The notes under the pieces are model-generated. The model was not told where the DNA came from. It worked only from the letters and a program-made list of their open reading frames with translations, and did no database searches. From Strigops habroptila (lineage: Eukaryota; Chordata; Aves; Psittaciformes; Psittacidae), in assembly GCF_004027225.2 (NCBI RefSeq), contig NC_044277.2:87184283-87248282 (forward strand): a stretch of DNA of 64,000 nucleotides. The letters run 5' to 3'. Each line of letters starts with the position of its first letter. The first letter of the stretch is position 1. Shown here in pieces: positions 48,037 to 63,000 of the stretch. A program made the translations under genes and the position numbers.

Positions 48037-51000
48037 GTGAGATTTTTAAAATTTCCATTTTCCTTTTAGCTGGGCAGCAAAGTTGTTCTTATGCAGTGAG
48101 AGATGCCTGTAATCCAGGCAATGAATGGAAGGGTTATGCTCCCGAACCAGCACTGGGTTTCGCAGCTAGAATATTTTTCATCTTTCAAATACAGCTGGTT
48201 TGGTTGACACACACACAACTCTAATTGCATTTATATAGGAGATAATAAAGAGAAAATAATGTAACCTATTTCAGAATAATAAAGAGCTGTCAAAAATCCA
48301 GTTAGCATGAAAGAGATGACCAGGATTTTTATCTCAAAGTTAAGTTAAATAAAAAGAGGAAGACCCTGGATCTTTATCTTTCTTTTTACCCCTGGGATGA
48401 AACAGATTCCTCAATGCACTGATCTGCTGTTTTCCTGATGTGCAGCAAGGCTGTGGTGATATGCTTTCTGTCCTCCCACTTGGAGTGACAAGGGACCTAG
48501 CGTGACAGTGGGAGAGATTCATGTTCTCCGCCATTGCCACTGTGCTTAGCAAGACTTCGGCAGCAGCACTTAACAGAGGCATTTCCCAGGGACCATAGGG
48601 TTTTGTTTGTTCTTTCAATGTGTAGAGAAGAAAAGGAGCAAGCAGCACTGGAATGACTGAAAATGAATTCACTGAATGGTGCTTGCTTTCCACCTCTTGC
48701 TTTGCTGGCCTTGTGCCTCTCCTCTTGCGCAGATCTGCTTTACAACTGGGACAAAGGGAATTAGATTCACAGACGACTCATTCATTTTCTGCACGTGATG
48801 TGAAAAGCGATTCATAGCAATTGAGCACCCTAGAGTTTGTTTTTCCAATTCATCCCAATACAAAGGATTTCCCAGGGGGCTTTTTCTCCCCTGTAGCTTT
48901 CATGCGGTTTTGCACGCCCATTAAAATAAAGCCAGTGAGGGACAAGAGAAGTAAATAAATATTTGTAATGCTATTCTTTACTGGCCTGCTCCCAGGAGAC
49001 TAAAGTCAGGCTTCACATATTATAAATGGGTATACTGCACTAGGAAAATATTTAATTAGATATTGAATACAAACCTCATTATTACCTTTATTTTAGTAAG
49101 AATTCATTGTTTAAGTTAATTCTGTTCCCTCAACAGAAGGTCTCAGTTAACATGAGATGCCTTGACAGAGAGGCACAAGCTACAACTTGAGCCAATTCAA
49201 ATGAAGAAATTTGTCTGCTGGGCATGTGTCAGACAAGCATTGCTTCTTACTATGCACACCAGTGACCTAGCTAACAAAATGCATTTGTTTAGAGCTTGTG
49301 TGTCACTTATTCTGGTTTGCCACATGCAGAAAGGTAAGAGGTACATTCATTCAGGAGGAATTCACAGCTTGAGAAGCACAAGCCAAAGATCACGCAGGTC
49401 AGGTCCCAACACTGAGAGTGGATTTCTGTTCTCCCAGGCACAGCTGTGGGAGATGAGAAGATTACACAGACATGGAAATAATGCAAAAATTAAGTCAGAT
49501 TCCTCACTCCCTTACGGCTCTGGCAGATTCAGTTGTGTCAACACTCCCAGCTGCTGTTAGCTTTCTGCCCTGCCTTTTTCTAGGGGCTACCACACCTGTA
49601 GCATCGGACCAGGATGCACCATCTGCATCTCTGCTGATGCAGCTCATAGTCTGGTAGCTTCCAGGAAGCTGAAAAACACAAGGTGTTTTGGGCTAAGCCC
49701 AAAAACTCTACAGGTGGGGAGGATAAATCTACATACACTACTCTACATTCCATTCAGAGAAGGTACTGCTCTTACTGAGCCTCCTGGCAAGCTCACAATA
49801 GTGCAGATCACCTTCTCAGGAGAGGGGAAGCTTTGTCCCCACTTCATTTCACTGTAAGCCACAAGCAGACGGGCAGAACATAGCTTCGTTCTTCAGCTAT
49901 GGGTGGGTGGTGTCCCACCAATTGTTCTTAACCCAGGAGGGGACAGACACTCTAATGCCTACGTTTAACAAGCCCCTTTGCCAACAAACCTTCTCATGAC
50001 AACTTTGCAATGTCAGCAAGCACAGAGTCAATGCCAGGCAACTGCCCATACTCTCTAGCTATTTCAGGGAAGACTGCTCCTCATGTGCCTCCAGGCTCAG
50101 AAATCCCCATGGTATTTCCTACTCACTGAAGATGCTAGAGGATGACACATTTTTGGAATACAGTGGCCACAGTGAGGTATCTAGTATGAAATCTTGGATA
50201 AAGCATTCCATGTTGGATTCAAGAGGATCAGGATTTCACCTCTGATGGGCTCTATAGTAACCCTATAGAGAGTTACTATAAACTGATATCAATGAATCAG
50301 GGTTGAATCAAGTAAAATTTAAGGAAATTGAGAGAATTTTAGCCAAGTACTTCACAACTTTATTTCTGGAGCTGAATGCCCTCTATCAACAGATTAATAG
50401 AGTTCAGTCTGAGCACTTAAAAAGGAGCTAAGTGTTCATTTTTACTTTGCAGTTTATCATATCCTCTCCTATAATGCAGTAAAAATCTGACTAAAGCCAA
50501 AAATATGAGCTAATATAACTGTGATAAATGTAGCACAGAAGCTTAGGTGGATAACTGAAGACAGACAGATAAAGCATATCCCGCACACAGGAGCAAGTCC
50601 CAATTTCCCTGTTACAAGCACTTACTTTAGCTGCATCCTGCACCTATAGTGTGTAAGATACCGGCATGCATCAAGCCCCCAGCCTCAGTTCATATTCTGG
50701 ATCCTATAGATCCATCCCACCCAGCCATGTCAGACTAAGCATTCAGTAACCAGGACCCCAAGATATGCATCAAATGAAAGGGCTAGACAAGATGCTAGTG
50801 ATCAATACAATGCACTTGTAAAATACCCAAAGTAATCTAAAAGAAATCAGACAAAAATTCTCAGCAGCAAGTCCATGGTGAGAAACTCGGGCTGAGAGAC
50901 GGGTGGTCTAAAAGTAAAGTAAATAGGCACTATGCTGCCTCCTTTATACAACCACAGGAGACATAACACCGAGACAGTCCATAAATAGCAAGGCATTTCC

Positions 51001-54000
51001 CATCAGTGCCACTCTTCCTCCCAGGAAGAAGTGACAAAAACGAAGGAAGATCTCAAATGACCACAAATCACTTTAGAAACCTGGGCAGGGATCCCGAGAT
51101 AAAAGCAACACAGGTTAACATCTCTGACTGAGAAGAGAGAACCGTAATTGGCAAGTCTATGCAGAGACATGAAAAGAACCTGCTACACAAATGACTGATT
51201 CCTATCCCTTTTAATTTCACAGTGATTTTTACAGTAATAACACTTTTGATCTTTCCAGCTACATTTTAAGAGGCAATTGTCTCAGAAGGGAAAGGCAGAA
51301 AGGCAGGGGCAGCAAAATGCCCCAAGCAGATTCCAGTGCTATTTGAGTGTCAGGCACCCACCTTGAAGTGCAAAGTGCAATGCAGTCAGAGACTACAAAT
51401 TGTAACTCCTCTATGTGTCTACCAGCACCTGCTTCTATTATTCTATCTGCTATTCATGTAAGCCTAATTGTCTTAATTAGCCATGAAAACATTCTTACAA
51501 TGTAGTGTTCAAATGGGGCCCTCTTCATAGGCTAAAGCAGGCTGCTACAGACGCATGGAAACTGTTTTCCAACTATTCTTACAGCTCTTTCTTGAAATGT
51601 TAGTTGAGCCTACATAAAACTGGCGTTTCAGAACGTCTGTTTTTGTTTTGACCAGCAAACCCAAACCAGTATGCTCAGTGATTAATAAAGCTCTACTTTT
51701 AGACTAGGACCTCAGCTTTCAGAGCTACCTGCTGCCTGAAACTGTAGGTTACTTGACAGTGCAGAAAAGGTTACTGATACAGCAGAAGGTTCTTAGAAAG
51801 GGTCTGGAGAGCATCGACCATCAAAAACTTTGTTTTCTGTGTATGAGAGTGAAAAATGGGGAATTTCAGGGAGATCTTCAGGAGAATCAAAGTAGTAGTA
51901 TTTGAAGATGACATCTTGAGAAATACTCATTGGGCTTTATAAAACACTGTTCAGACATGGGATATTTTGCTATCAAACATTTCCCAATTCAAGTCTGACT
52001 TTGATTGCTTTTTCTTCTTTTTTCATCTGAAGCAAGGTTAACAGCCATTAGGTGAAGTTTCAGAAGGAGCAATCAATCTGTAGTAATTTTAAACTCCAGA
52101 ACCTAAATATATAAACAGTGCAACCAGTTTCAAGTTTTATATCTGCATGTCCACAAATTAAAAGAAATAATAAAACACATTTAGGGATATAGGTAACCAT
52201 TTGCTTTAATTAACATCTTCCGCTAGGCAAAGCAGCGGGGCCCTCTGGTCATCTAGAGAATTATTTTTACTTGCCAATGTCTCCTCCTAAACAGAGCAAA
52301 GCCAGACTGAACTTACATCCACTGAGCTCCATGACTGCTTGCATAGCTCTCTGTCACACTTCAAGCAGGGTCATTTCTGTAAAGCTTTTTCCTGCTCTAC
52401 ATTGGTACAGTAGGAGAGCAGCACTGCCCACTTCAGTATGAGCTTGCACTGGATTGCGTTTACAGATAGAGAAATCCTCATTTGTATGGCTTTTCTTCGA
52501 ACTTGTGAGCATAGGTTTGGATCGCCACTAAAATGACACCTTGAATTCAACAGGGTTATTGTGGTATCGAACTTGCTGTGGTCAGACACCACAGTATAGA
52601 CACCTTCCTTTTAAACATTGCTTTGAGGGAACTGGTTGTGCTTGAAAAATGAAAGAAGAAAAAGTGGAAACTGGTTAGATTACAATTTTCTAATGATCTG
52701 TCTGCCCATGCTGAAAAGCTGCAGTCTTACTGCCCCCCCCCGCCCATCATATCCTTTCTCCTACATACTGAGAGATCAAATATTCTATTTCTCTTGAAAT
52801 CCACTTGCTCCTTTTTTTAAAAAGAGACTTGTACCACCCATCGCTGCTCAATCAGCAATACCAACCTGTAAACAGTCCCACTAAATTGTCATCACTGCAG
52901 CACTAATTTTACAGCACATCACTTTGTTTTCTATGTCAACCAATGTTATTAGTCCTTTTCCTCCCTGGCCACACACTTGTATCCTTTATTCAAAGGTTAC
53001 AAGTAACCCAATAACTTCAGCTGACAAAGAAAAGTCTGCAAAAAAATCTCACTTCATGCTTCTTCAGGGCAAATGTTCTTCTAGACACTTAGTAAGAGAA
53101 GGTTCTTTTTCCATTATTCTTTGGGTTTTTGGCAGACAGATTGAGCCAGATGCTTCTCTTGAACTTATTTATTTATTTCCCTCAAGCAGTCTCCAGCAAT
53201 TGCCTCTGCTTCTAAATTATTTAAAGCCATACGACATTAGCTGCCATCTGATCTTTTGTTGCATAGATCACTAATGGGCAAACAATCAAAGAGCTTAAGA
53301 ATTCCACTTGAAAACATTTTTTATTTCGTTTGCTCTGTCCAAGCCATGTTAGTGCCATAGCCTTGATGCTGTATACATCTGCTATATCTTACTCCAGGAG
53401 GAAGGCCAGATGTTGACATGCATATTTCTAGCACCAGATCCTAACAAACTGCAGCTATCATCAGAATGAAGGTAGCATAGATCTGAGTGCACATGTAAAT
53501 CTTTTTAAAATTTTGTTCCCTCCATGAATTAAAACTACCTCATCTATTTCATTCTCTGATTCACTAGAGAAGATTAAAACCTTCTTTTCCTATGTGACCT
53601 CTAGGGTGGTTCTGATTTCATTTTACCTCTTCTTTTAGAGAGGGGAGAGTTTTTATTAAACTTTAAAATGTAAATGGTAAGGAGGAGCAGGAGACAATTT
53701 CAGACCTCCAAGGTACTCTGGCAAAAACATTAGGTTCAGCATCTAGACTTTGAACCATTTAGCAAGATCAATATTAATGCTTTCACGGAGACTAGTATTG
53801 GAGAGAATTAACCTCAGCTGAACTTTTCCCACCACGTTTTAAATTTTCCCGTATAATTTACTTCTCAGAGGTTTTCTCATAGTGCCAATTTCTTCACCAA
53901 ATCAATGAAGGTCCTGCATCATGGACTGCAAAACAGGATTGTTTATGTGTGGCAGCCCCTCCTGCTTTTCTCTAGATGCTAAATCTAAACTAGTAGACAC

Positions 54001-57000
54001 ATTTTCCACCTATGACTTCTGCCACATCTTTGGTTGTTGTGGCCACTAAGTCACTAAGTTATTACAAGCAGGAGGATTAATGGCCCCTGCTTCTTCCCTT
54101 TACAAACAAATAGAAGAGGCACACCTAGAAAACTGTATATTACATTACAGTCCAGAAGTACTGTGGGCAAGGCAGAACTGTCATTTACTGTTGCATGCTG
54201 AATTTGAGTCTTTATGGAGGAAGCAGTCTAATATATATGAAACAGGTGAGTCACAGCTATATTAACAGTTTCATAAAAACTTGAGATTAGCTCCTGTATC
54301 ATATAAAGTAGAAATTATCAAAAGGCACATTCATTGCATAAAGTCAGGAGCAAGAACAAACCACAATTGCTTGTAAGTGTTCCGGTGTAAAGCTTTCTGA
54401 GTAATCATATGAAGCATTGCTAGACTTCCTTGACAATGCCACATCATTTCATTTAGAGCTGTCATCAAGACCTCAAAAATGGAACCTACAATGCTTACAG
54501 TTTACCAAGGAAGAGAGGCCAGAATCAGGTTCTCACAGCAGTTCAACATCCATAAGAAAAAATATCCAGAAGAATTGAAGAATAACTAACACATCTCAGA
54601 AAAATGAAAAAACTTCTTTAACATTATTGTATGTTGGTGTCACCACACCAACTTCAAGGAGGCTTAGGCAACCTAAAACTAGGGAGGAACAGTGACCATC
54701 AGGGACAAGATGTTCAAACACGCGGTGCAGAACCACCACGTACCAAATCCAAAACCTTTGATCTGTCCCAGATGCTACTTTTAGACTCAGGAGAACTTCC
54801 AGTTCCAAAAAGCCAGGACCTTGAAAGCTACCACAAATTAATCCAATGCAGCAGGTTCCTCTTCGCCTGAAGATGGATGGCTCCTGTCAGATAACCCAGC
54901 TGTGATCGGGCAGACAGGAACCCAGCTAGTTTCCTCTGCAGAGCAAGCATGCCATTCCAACGACAGCTCGCTGCCATGCTCCTGCAGTGGATTTCAACCC
55001 ATCCTGGGAAAATGGGAACATTTCGCCCATTTATATGCTGCTGTTACTGTTCTGTATCATCAGTGGTAAAGCCTGCTATCCCGAAACATGGCATGTGTCT
55101 AACAGCAGGGCAGTTTCTAGTAATGTTTGGTTCTATTTCTGACACAAGTCTACAAGTCTGTTATGAATCCCCAGTCATACTGGCAAGCACTGATATCCAA
55201 AATATCTATCGCAAGTAGAGCACTATAAAGGATGATATTGTTTTAAAAAACAAAAAGCAACAAAAACCCCACAAGACATGGAGAGAAGAGACAGATCTGA
55301 TTAAGAATAAAGGCAGTTACTGTACGCATCTTACTCATGTAGGGTATGGTGTTTTCTTACCCACAGAACAGAAATACAAAGACTTTCTCTCTCTAATACA
55401 TTCCCTGCTGGGCCCAAATTAATGCAGTATTTCTTGTTACACTGCTGTAGCTGAAGCCTGCCTTGCCTGCCTTTCTCTCTCAAGCTAAGTAGGACAAATC
55501 AGGATTATCAAATACAAATACAGATCTGTATGTGCTATCCCTCAAAGCCAGCATCTTTCAGTTTTGTCTTCTCAAATAGGCTTAGACAAAGATTTGTCAT
55601 ACCACATAAAGCACAGAAACCCCCCTTTCCAAATACCACCACTGGCAAAAGCAAGGAAAGTCCCAATGAACCTTCCAGACACTGGGCCTCCCCTCGAGCC
55701 CTGGCAAACAGCTCTAACAAGCCTGCTGCCAAGAAAGGTGGTTCATACAGGAAAAAGCAGGGGGACTGAGGTCAAGCCTTCTGCAAGGCTGCTTTGTGCA
55801 TGCTGGTGGCACCCTCATCCCCAAACACAGCCCTCCATCTGCAGAGAGCCCCTCGGAACTGCTGTCTTTACAGGGGCTTCCCTCCAGCTCATCACACCAC
55901 ACAGCTCCTTGCCCAGGCCACCGGCAGCTCCAGGCAAATCTCTTAGTCTTTTCTCCACCTGCCACACCTCATGCCCTTTGCTCACAGGCTGAGCCCTCCA
56001 TCCCACATCTGCTGCTCACACACTGTACCTACTACTGCAGTCAGCGTCCCAGCAACGTTTGGAGAAGCTACCAGCCTTCTGAGTTACTGAATATGTGCAA
56101 ATTTGGACACTGGTTATACTCAGCAATGTCTTTATTTGAAATAGCAAGAGGCAAAGTCTTCATCCTTTATTTAAACTAATTCTGTAAGATGCTGGAATCG
56201 CCTTGCTTCAAAACTAGGGCCCATAAACACCAGCCAGCAATGCCCATGCCCTAGTCTGTCCAAGCAGCATATAATTGCTCTTTGCATTACCAGTGTTCAA
56301 TATTATTGAGAGAAGAGTGGAAATTATTTAAATATTGCATAAATACTTTTTTAAAACCATATTTTAAGTTCATTCTGCTAGTGTTCTGGGGTTTTTTTAG
56401 CTTACAGATGATACTGAGACCAAATCTTCAGGCTCCCCTCTACGGCCATGTAAGTTTTATCAAAAAGGAAGCAGAGTTATTCACTCAATTGGACATCTCC
56501 AAAAGCTTCAGGTTTAAGCAGACCTCAGAGACCACAAGTTGATAGCAGTGTTTGCAAAGGGGAATTCCCGCAGTCCGTACCCCCCAGGACATTAAGGATA
56601 CGTGAACTCTAATCTTCCTATTCATCCACCTCCACATTGCCTAAGCAAGCCAGAAAGGTATAGGAGATAAAAGATACCATGACCTCTGGAAAGGAGGCCA
56701 GTGTCTGTCTAAACTAGGCAAAAGCCTGGGGCTGATCATATCCGAGGTGAGCATCCTGAGATAAAGCATCCTCATGATAAACTAGAAACAGCCAACATGA
56801 GTCTTACAATTTATTCTGCTCCCCTGTGAACAGAGGGTCACTCTGCTCTTCCCAGAGTGGCACGTAGTGAAGGCAGGCCCAAAGGGAAGTTCATTAAACT
56901 GAAGGTGCTCAATGAAATCTAGATGCACACTGGAGAGCTGCTAATTCACCTGATGCTTCTTCCACAGTGCCTTATAAGTAGATTCCAGTACCAAATATAA

Positions 57001-60000
57001 CCTTGAGCATTCAGGTTAATTTATTTAAACAGACATCAAAGGGAAATTGTTAAGTGAATACATAAAGTCTGAGATCCCAAACAGTTCCTCATTCTTCCCC
57101 TCTCCTTTCATCACCTTGAATGTTGTAAGGACTAATGATTTAATTTTATTAAGAGCTTTGAAGGTGAGAAGTGTTGGGTAATTACTAAATATGTTTCTTC
57201 CTTGTTCTAATTTCCAGCTCCTCTAGCACCGGTCTGTCCTTGTTTGACCCTAGCCAAGTACAGCTATGTTATTACCTTCAATTCTATGGCTTATTTGCTC
57301 CCAAAAGTGCTATTTTGAAACACCCAAAGCTTACCAGTTTGGAGAGTCTTCTCACCATTGCAGAACTAACAGATACGGACTCTTACAGGCAAAGCTTCTC
57401 TGCTTATTGCGCCTTTCACTCATACCACTGATTTTCATGCTCATATGGAAACAATGTGATTTTCAAGCAGATTCAGATGAGAGTAAAGCCAGCAGAGGAT
57501 AGTTAACAAGGTGGGGGTGGAGGGAGAGAGAAGAGGCAGAGGCTGTTGTACACCAGCCCAGCAAAGTTCCTATAACAGGTGCTTCCCATCTGGCCATGCC
57601 ATTTCTGTAATGCCCAGTTAGTCACGTAGCAGCTCAGGCTCTGAGGGACATAGCCACTGTGGGTTAGCACGTTATCATTTGCAGCTACCTGCTTCATTCT
57701 TCCTGCCGGACATCACCTGCCAGAGCATAGAAGGCTGTGGGGTGTGAGGGCAGCCCCAACTCACAGCCTTGTGGCTTCGTGCACACCCATGTTCCGCAGG
57801 AGCATGAGCTGGTGCACCCAGAACTGCAGTAACTGAGGCATCAAAGTGTGTTCCCATCTGTTGTCCCTGTTATCAAAGTAATAATCTCCATCAAAGGCAC
57901 AAGGCTTGCAGCCAGGAGGGTCACTTAAATACACCATGGTAAATACGTTTGAGCTAAGTTACCTATGAACCTTCTGCCAAGAGCAGGAAAGGAAACTCTA
58001 GGAAAAAGCATTCAGGAACTCATTTGAGCTTTCAGGCTGTACTACACACATCTGCTCAGTCTTCTAGAAAAGCCCAGCCAAATTCATCACTGTGAGCACT
58101 CCACAATAGTAAGACAGGCTGAAATCTGGAACTGTGGTGCTGCTACAGGTCATATGCAAAGAAAACTACATACCAAGGCAACGTAGCAATAAATCTTCAT
58201 TAGGGTACTTGGGTAAGGGTGAAATGTGAGGTGGGATGCATGGGGTCAGCTGGCACTATACCATGTAAGGGGTGACCAGTGGCAAGATGCCAGGTACGTC
58301 CCAAATTTATACCTCACAAAGCAGGTCTGTACCACAAAAGCCAGCCTTCAGTGGGAGCTGTACATTCAGTGCTAGATACAGTTGAAAGCTCAGGATCAGC
58401 CACAGCATCAAGTTCAAATAACAGGTATAAGAGATCTGAAAGTTCACCAATCATTTACAAAAGCCTCTTTCTCAGAGCAGTTACCTGAAAGATTTAGAAC
58501 TGGCTAGAAAGAAACTTGAGATAAAATGATGCTCCGAGGCACCTTCATGCTAGCTGTAACATATGTTGCAGCCCCAGTCCTTCTCACTAGAAACACAGAG
58601 ACAAAAAAGTGCCCTTTCTCTCTCCACCCCACACCCCCCAGCAAGCAGATTTTCGCTGATAAACCTCAACGTGTTTGCAAAATTTCCAGCAACATTGTGA
58701 GTGTTGGTAATATATCAAAGCCGAACTGGAAAAGCAGAACTCTGCAACCAGTTGAAGAGTTTCTAGCTTTAATTATGGAAGAGGGAGCAGATTGAAGGGA
58801 GTGGGTGGAGGGAAGTCTGGGAACATACAGTACTGTGCACCATGAAACGTTGCAGGGAAGTGGAAGGCTGAAGGGCAGCCCCACGTATTTTAGAGATTTA
58901 ACGGTAAATGTTATTGCTCTGCACATGTGAAAGACATAACATGTATTTTTTTTTTTTCAGTCTAACCAGCTCAATTCAGATTGAGGCAAACAAGGAAGAA
59001 TAAGTATTAAACCTCCATAAGAGACATACAGTGACTCACAGTTGTGTATCTAAGATGAAACAAAAATGGCAATTGCCTCGAGTTGCCTTTGCCACACGAG
59101 GGACTCCTCAACATTTAAAGCAAAAGATGGGTATAGCACACTACCTTAGTTCATAGTGCACAGCTGAATATACAGACATCTTCACTTATCAAATGGTTAA
59201 AAAAAACCCACTATTTTATTTAATTTTATTTTACCAGCAACCTTTCTGCCTACATTTTTTTAGAATCCAGATCCCCTGGCACCATTGCTTTAGCAACACT
59301 GCCATCCTTTCAATTAGCTTCAGCAGGAGGCCCCCATACATATCACAATATCTGAGATGTTGGATTGCAAAGTCATAGCCTGAATTTCCACAGGGTCAGA
59401 AAATTAACTGGTGTTCTTTTGCCAGTGGAAAAGTTTACATTTCTCAGCAACAGAGTAACAACACAAAACCCAAGTGATCTAATTCACAAATTCTGCTGCA
59501 ATTTCTCATGTGAGTGCTTCCTCGCTCTCTTCCTCTCCGGGGACCAGACAATACTTTTCTGGATACACCAAAGTCCTATGCTGCATCACTAGCAGTAGAA
59601 AACACCCATGGCTACAATGCACCATGAAACATGTCATCTGACAAAAAAGCTCAATTCATAGAAAAGAAACCCAAAACATACCACACATACAAAAACCCAA
59701 ATGCAATAGGCATGAGACATCCAAACTAAAACAACCCAGAGGTCAGGTTCATTTTAAGAAGCCTATGCTTTCCAGAGAAGCTTGGTTTCATGAGCACCCC
59801 CTTTCCATCCAAACATATATTAATGAGAATGAACTAAAAATTGAACTTCTAGCCCTAATACCATGATTTAATTTGTTGACTAAAGCACAGCCTAGTCTCT
59901 TTGAAAAGAGAAAAGCATGCATATGATGCAGCGCCACTTGTGACTATAGCTCTCTTTGGAAATTACAGAGCTGACCATTTCAGTCATTGGCAACCAGCCC

Positions 60001-63000
60001 TGTTTGTAGGCATCAATGCCCAAGTTGCTCTGAATCTGAGCAATTGCTTCCTAGACCTTATCATCATACCACATACAAAACAGAGACAAGAGGGGCTCTT
60101 GCAGAAGTCCAGAGGAAAGCGGAAACCAAGCCCTGAGAGGTGGTAGACACCAGAGGGGAAGCAGGCGTAACGGTCCTGGAGAAAAGAGAAGTTTGACAAG
60201 CTTTCCAGCTGGAACAGGAAACTGCTCTCCTACCCGATTGCAACAGCTTCTGAAGCTGCAATAACAAAATGAGAACTGACAAGAATATGGAAATGGAGGA
60301 AAGACAACTCTCTGACTCTTGTCATACTTGAGCGGATAAACAACTGCAGGCACCAACTTTTTGTCCCAGACAGATCATGCAGATGCAGAGACTGCTTTAG
60401 TGGTGTGAAGGACAAAACCCAGCAAGGGACACACAGGGAAATACCAGTGCTTTTTATCTCTCTCCTTTAAATAGTTATTTTAATGTACCAGACCTTAAGA
60501 CTCAGGAGCTCCTTTTGGACCACACTGATAATCCATGTGCTTGCAGAGCCTGGCTTAGAGCCCCCAGCTTCTCCCAGCACTTTCATTCATTTCATGCTCC
60601 CCTCTAAGTCACCCAGGATTGCTCCCTGGTAGCTGTTACAGTTGTGGGGCACTGCTGCAAAAATAGGATCAGACTACAGAGATGCTAGCTCAGCCCCAGT
60701 ACCACAGGGACGCTCATGACAAGTTTTACCACAGCATCAAAGGAAAATTCTCCCAACCTACTATTTTCAATTCAGTGAGAAATTTACCTCAAGCAACAAT
60801 AACTTAAAAACAGAATTCTATTCTCAAGTCTGTGTAAACGGGGGAGACTACAGCTGCTTCTGCGCATGCCACAGTCTCTTCTCTGGTTTCCACAGAGAAG
60901 AAAATTGGATGCGCAGGCTGGCTGGAAAGCCACCATGAGGGACAAACCTATGCCTAAATCAAGCCGTAAGGCTCAAGATTATATGTTTCCAAACTGGCTA
61001 AATCTTTCTCCTCCAGCCATGGTTCTGGAACACTTTCACATGCCTTTGATTGTGGGAGCAGAACTGTCAGTTGTCGCTGCTGCCTGTCACCAGACAGTGA
61101 CACCTTAGCAAGCCTTCAGGCGTAGCATAATGTCTCGTGAAGGCTAGCAGGGAAAAAGGTGGAAGTGGGGGGAAAGCAATTTTGTTTGTACAGGAGTTTT
61201 GGAGCTTGATGCAGATAAATGGATAGTGTAGGAATCAGTAAGAGCCACATTCATACCAGTCATGGGCTGTAGGGCTTCCTCTTGACTACAGTCTCTTAGG
61301 AAGGGAGAAATGTAGAATATTTTCTGGGTTATAAATATCACATGATGGTGGACCCAGCATGAAATACTGCAGGATCTCAGTTACACATTTTATTTTAATC
61401 TTTGGACTTCTCATCCTACTTCAGGATTCAGTTTTGCAACCAGCCTCACCAAGCCATCTTGCGATACTAATGAATTAAAAAACATCATCATAACCAATTG
61501 CTCATCACTGCTGAGGAAGGAATAGTGCTCCACAGATCCTGAGAAGAGCAGCTGTGCTAAGACTTCACTGCTGAATGAGTACTGACTATCCACCACTGTG
61601 GAGAACTTGCTTTCCCTGGACTTGGATCTTTTTCCCCCACGCAGTAGGTTTTAGCCATATATATGCTATCATCTGAACATGCTTCAGATTGAAGTGGCAG
61701 GAAGGACAGAAGTAGTTATTAAACACAGGGTATGAGACCTTTGAGCACATCTTGGAGATTTTTAAGCTATATGTAATCTGTTTTTTACAACACTTCTGTA
61801 TTTTATTGTTGTCTTCTATACAGTCAGCATCTCATTAAAAATACAACTTTCTGTCTCCAAACAGATCCCCACCAAGATTTTGCTTTCAGCATTGACCGTT
61901 GCTCTGATGTCTCAAGCCACACCTTTAACATCAGAGCTGCAATCTTGCTAAGTAAGTAAATTGCTATTTTCTCACACCATAAACAGGTAGCTCATGTGTG
62001 AGCGCTGGTATTAAAAAAGCGAGGGTGACAACCTCCTATAAAATAGGAAAGGGCTTCACATCTGAGAAACTTCAAAACCTGCCCAGGGCTACAGAAATGT
62101 TAGGTCTGGTATCAGCTTGGCCTCAGACTAAGTATGTCACCCTAAGCAGGTCACATCAGCCCTCAGCCTCTATTTCTCTCCTACCCTTCATTAGTACGCA
62201 TGGATAGCCAAGGTGTGGGGTGCTCTAAAGCTTGTCTTCACAGCTAAATCTTCTGGGGAGAATCTTGTTGAATGAGACAGCTACAGCACCCACAGTCTCA
62301 TGTCAGCATCAGCAGTGCTCATCAAATTGCCAGGGCTGACCCTTGCAGTTAGGAGACAGATGGGACTCACACAGAGCAAGGTGGAGGCACCACCTCTCTG
62401 TCCCTCCTGGGCATGTGGAGAAGCATGCTGTGGGAGTGCTGGGGAAGCATTAGCTTGAGGCAACACAGTCATGCCATCAGTTCAGCACCTGTGCTAGCTG
62501 AAATTATACCCTTCAGCACTTGACTGATCAGCAATAAAAGGTCAAAAGCAGAACTGCATTTGAGCTAATGGGCTGGGTGTGCAAGTTAATATTAGCCATA
62601 GCTTGCTTTGTGACCCTTGCACAGGAAAGGCACCTTTTTGCAACCCTGTTGGCCCCACCAAGAACCTCTACTACCACAGCATAAATATGAGAGCACTGCT
62701 GTATGCTCCTAGTGCTGAAAGTAAGTTTATGTGCCAAGTGTCTTTTAGCACTTGGGAATGCTTCCTTGCACACAAAAGGTCTCCCTCCTGTGAGGCATGC
62801 TGCCCTTTTGCCTAGGAGCATCAGTTTTCAGGTGGCTGTAAAGTTAAGCAAGCCTGCAAAAATCACATTACAGGCATTTGCAAATACTTTATCAACAACT
62901 CAGAGTACAGAATCTCCCTCTAAATCCAGTAGCATCACTGGCAGTATCTATGTTAGCAAGCGAGGCACAAGCAGGCAAACTCCCAGCACTGCCAAGCTGC

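Larger units (their letters stand above)
48037..61864 (+). other. LY86: LY86 intron 1 (13.8 kb)
   Basis: The intron begins gtgaga and ends ccaaacag. I recognise no gene, CR1 fragment or RNA gene in it. It holds a poly-C run (52733-52741), a 9-bp inverted repeat (50253-50280) and a GC-richer patch with overlapping chance frames at about 55.5-56.1 kb. The exon 1 frame continues into the intron to a stop at 48222-48224. Confidence 0.9.

Noticed and set aside
55564-56179. Overlapping 142- and 127-codon frames in LY86 intron 1
   Set aside because: A GC- and C-rich patch keeps several frames open on both strands at once, which argues for composition and against coding.
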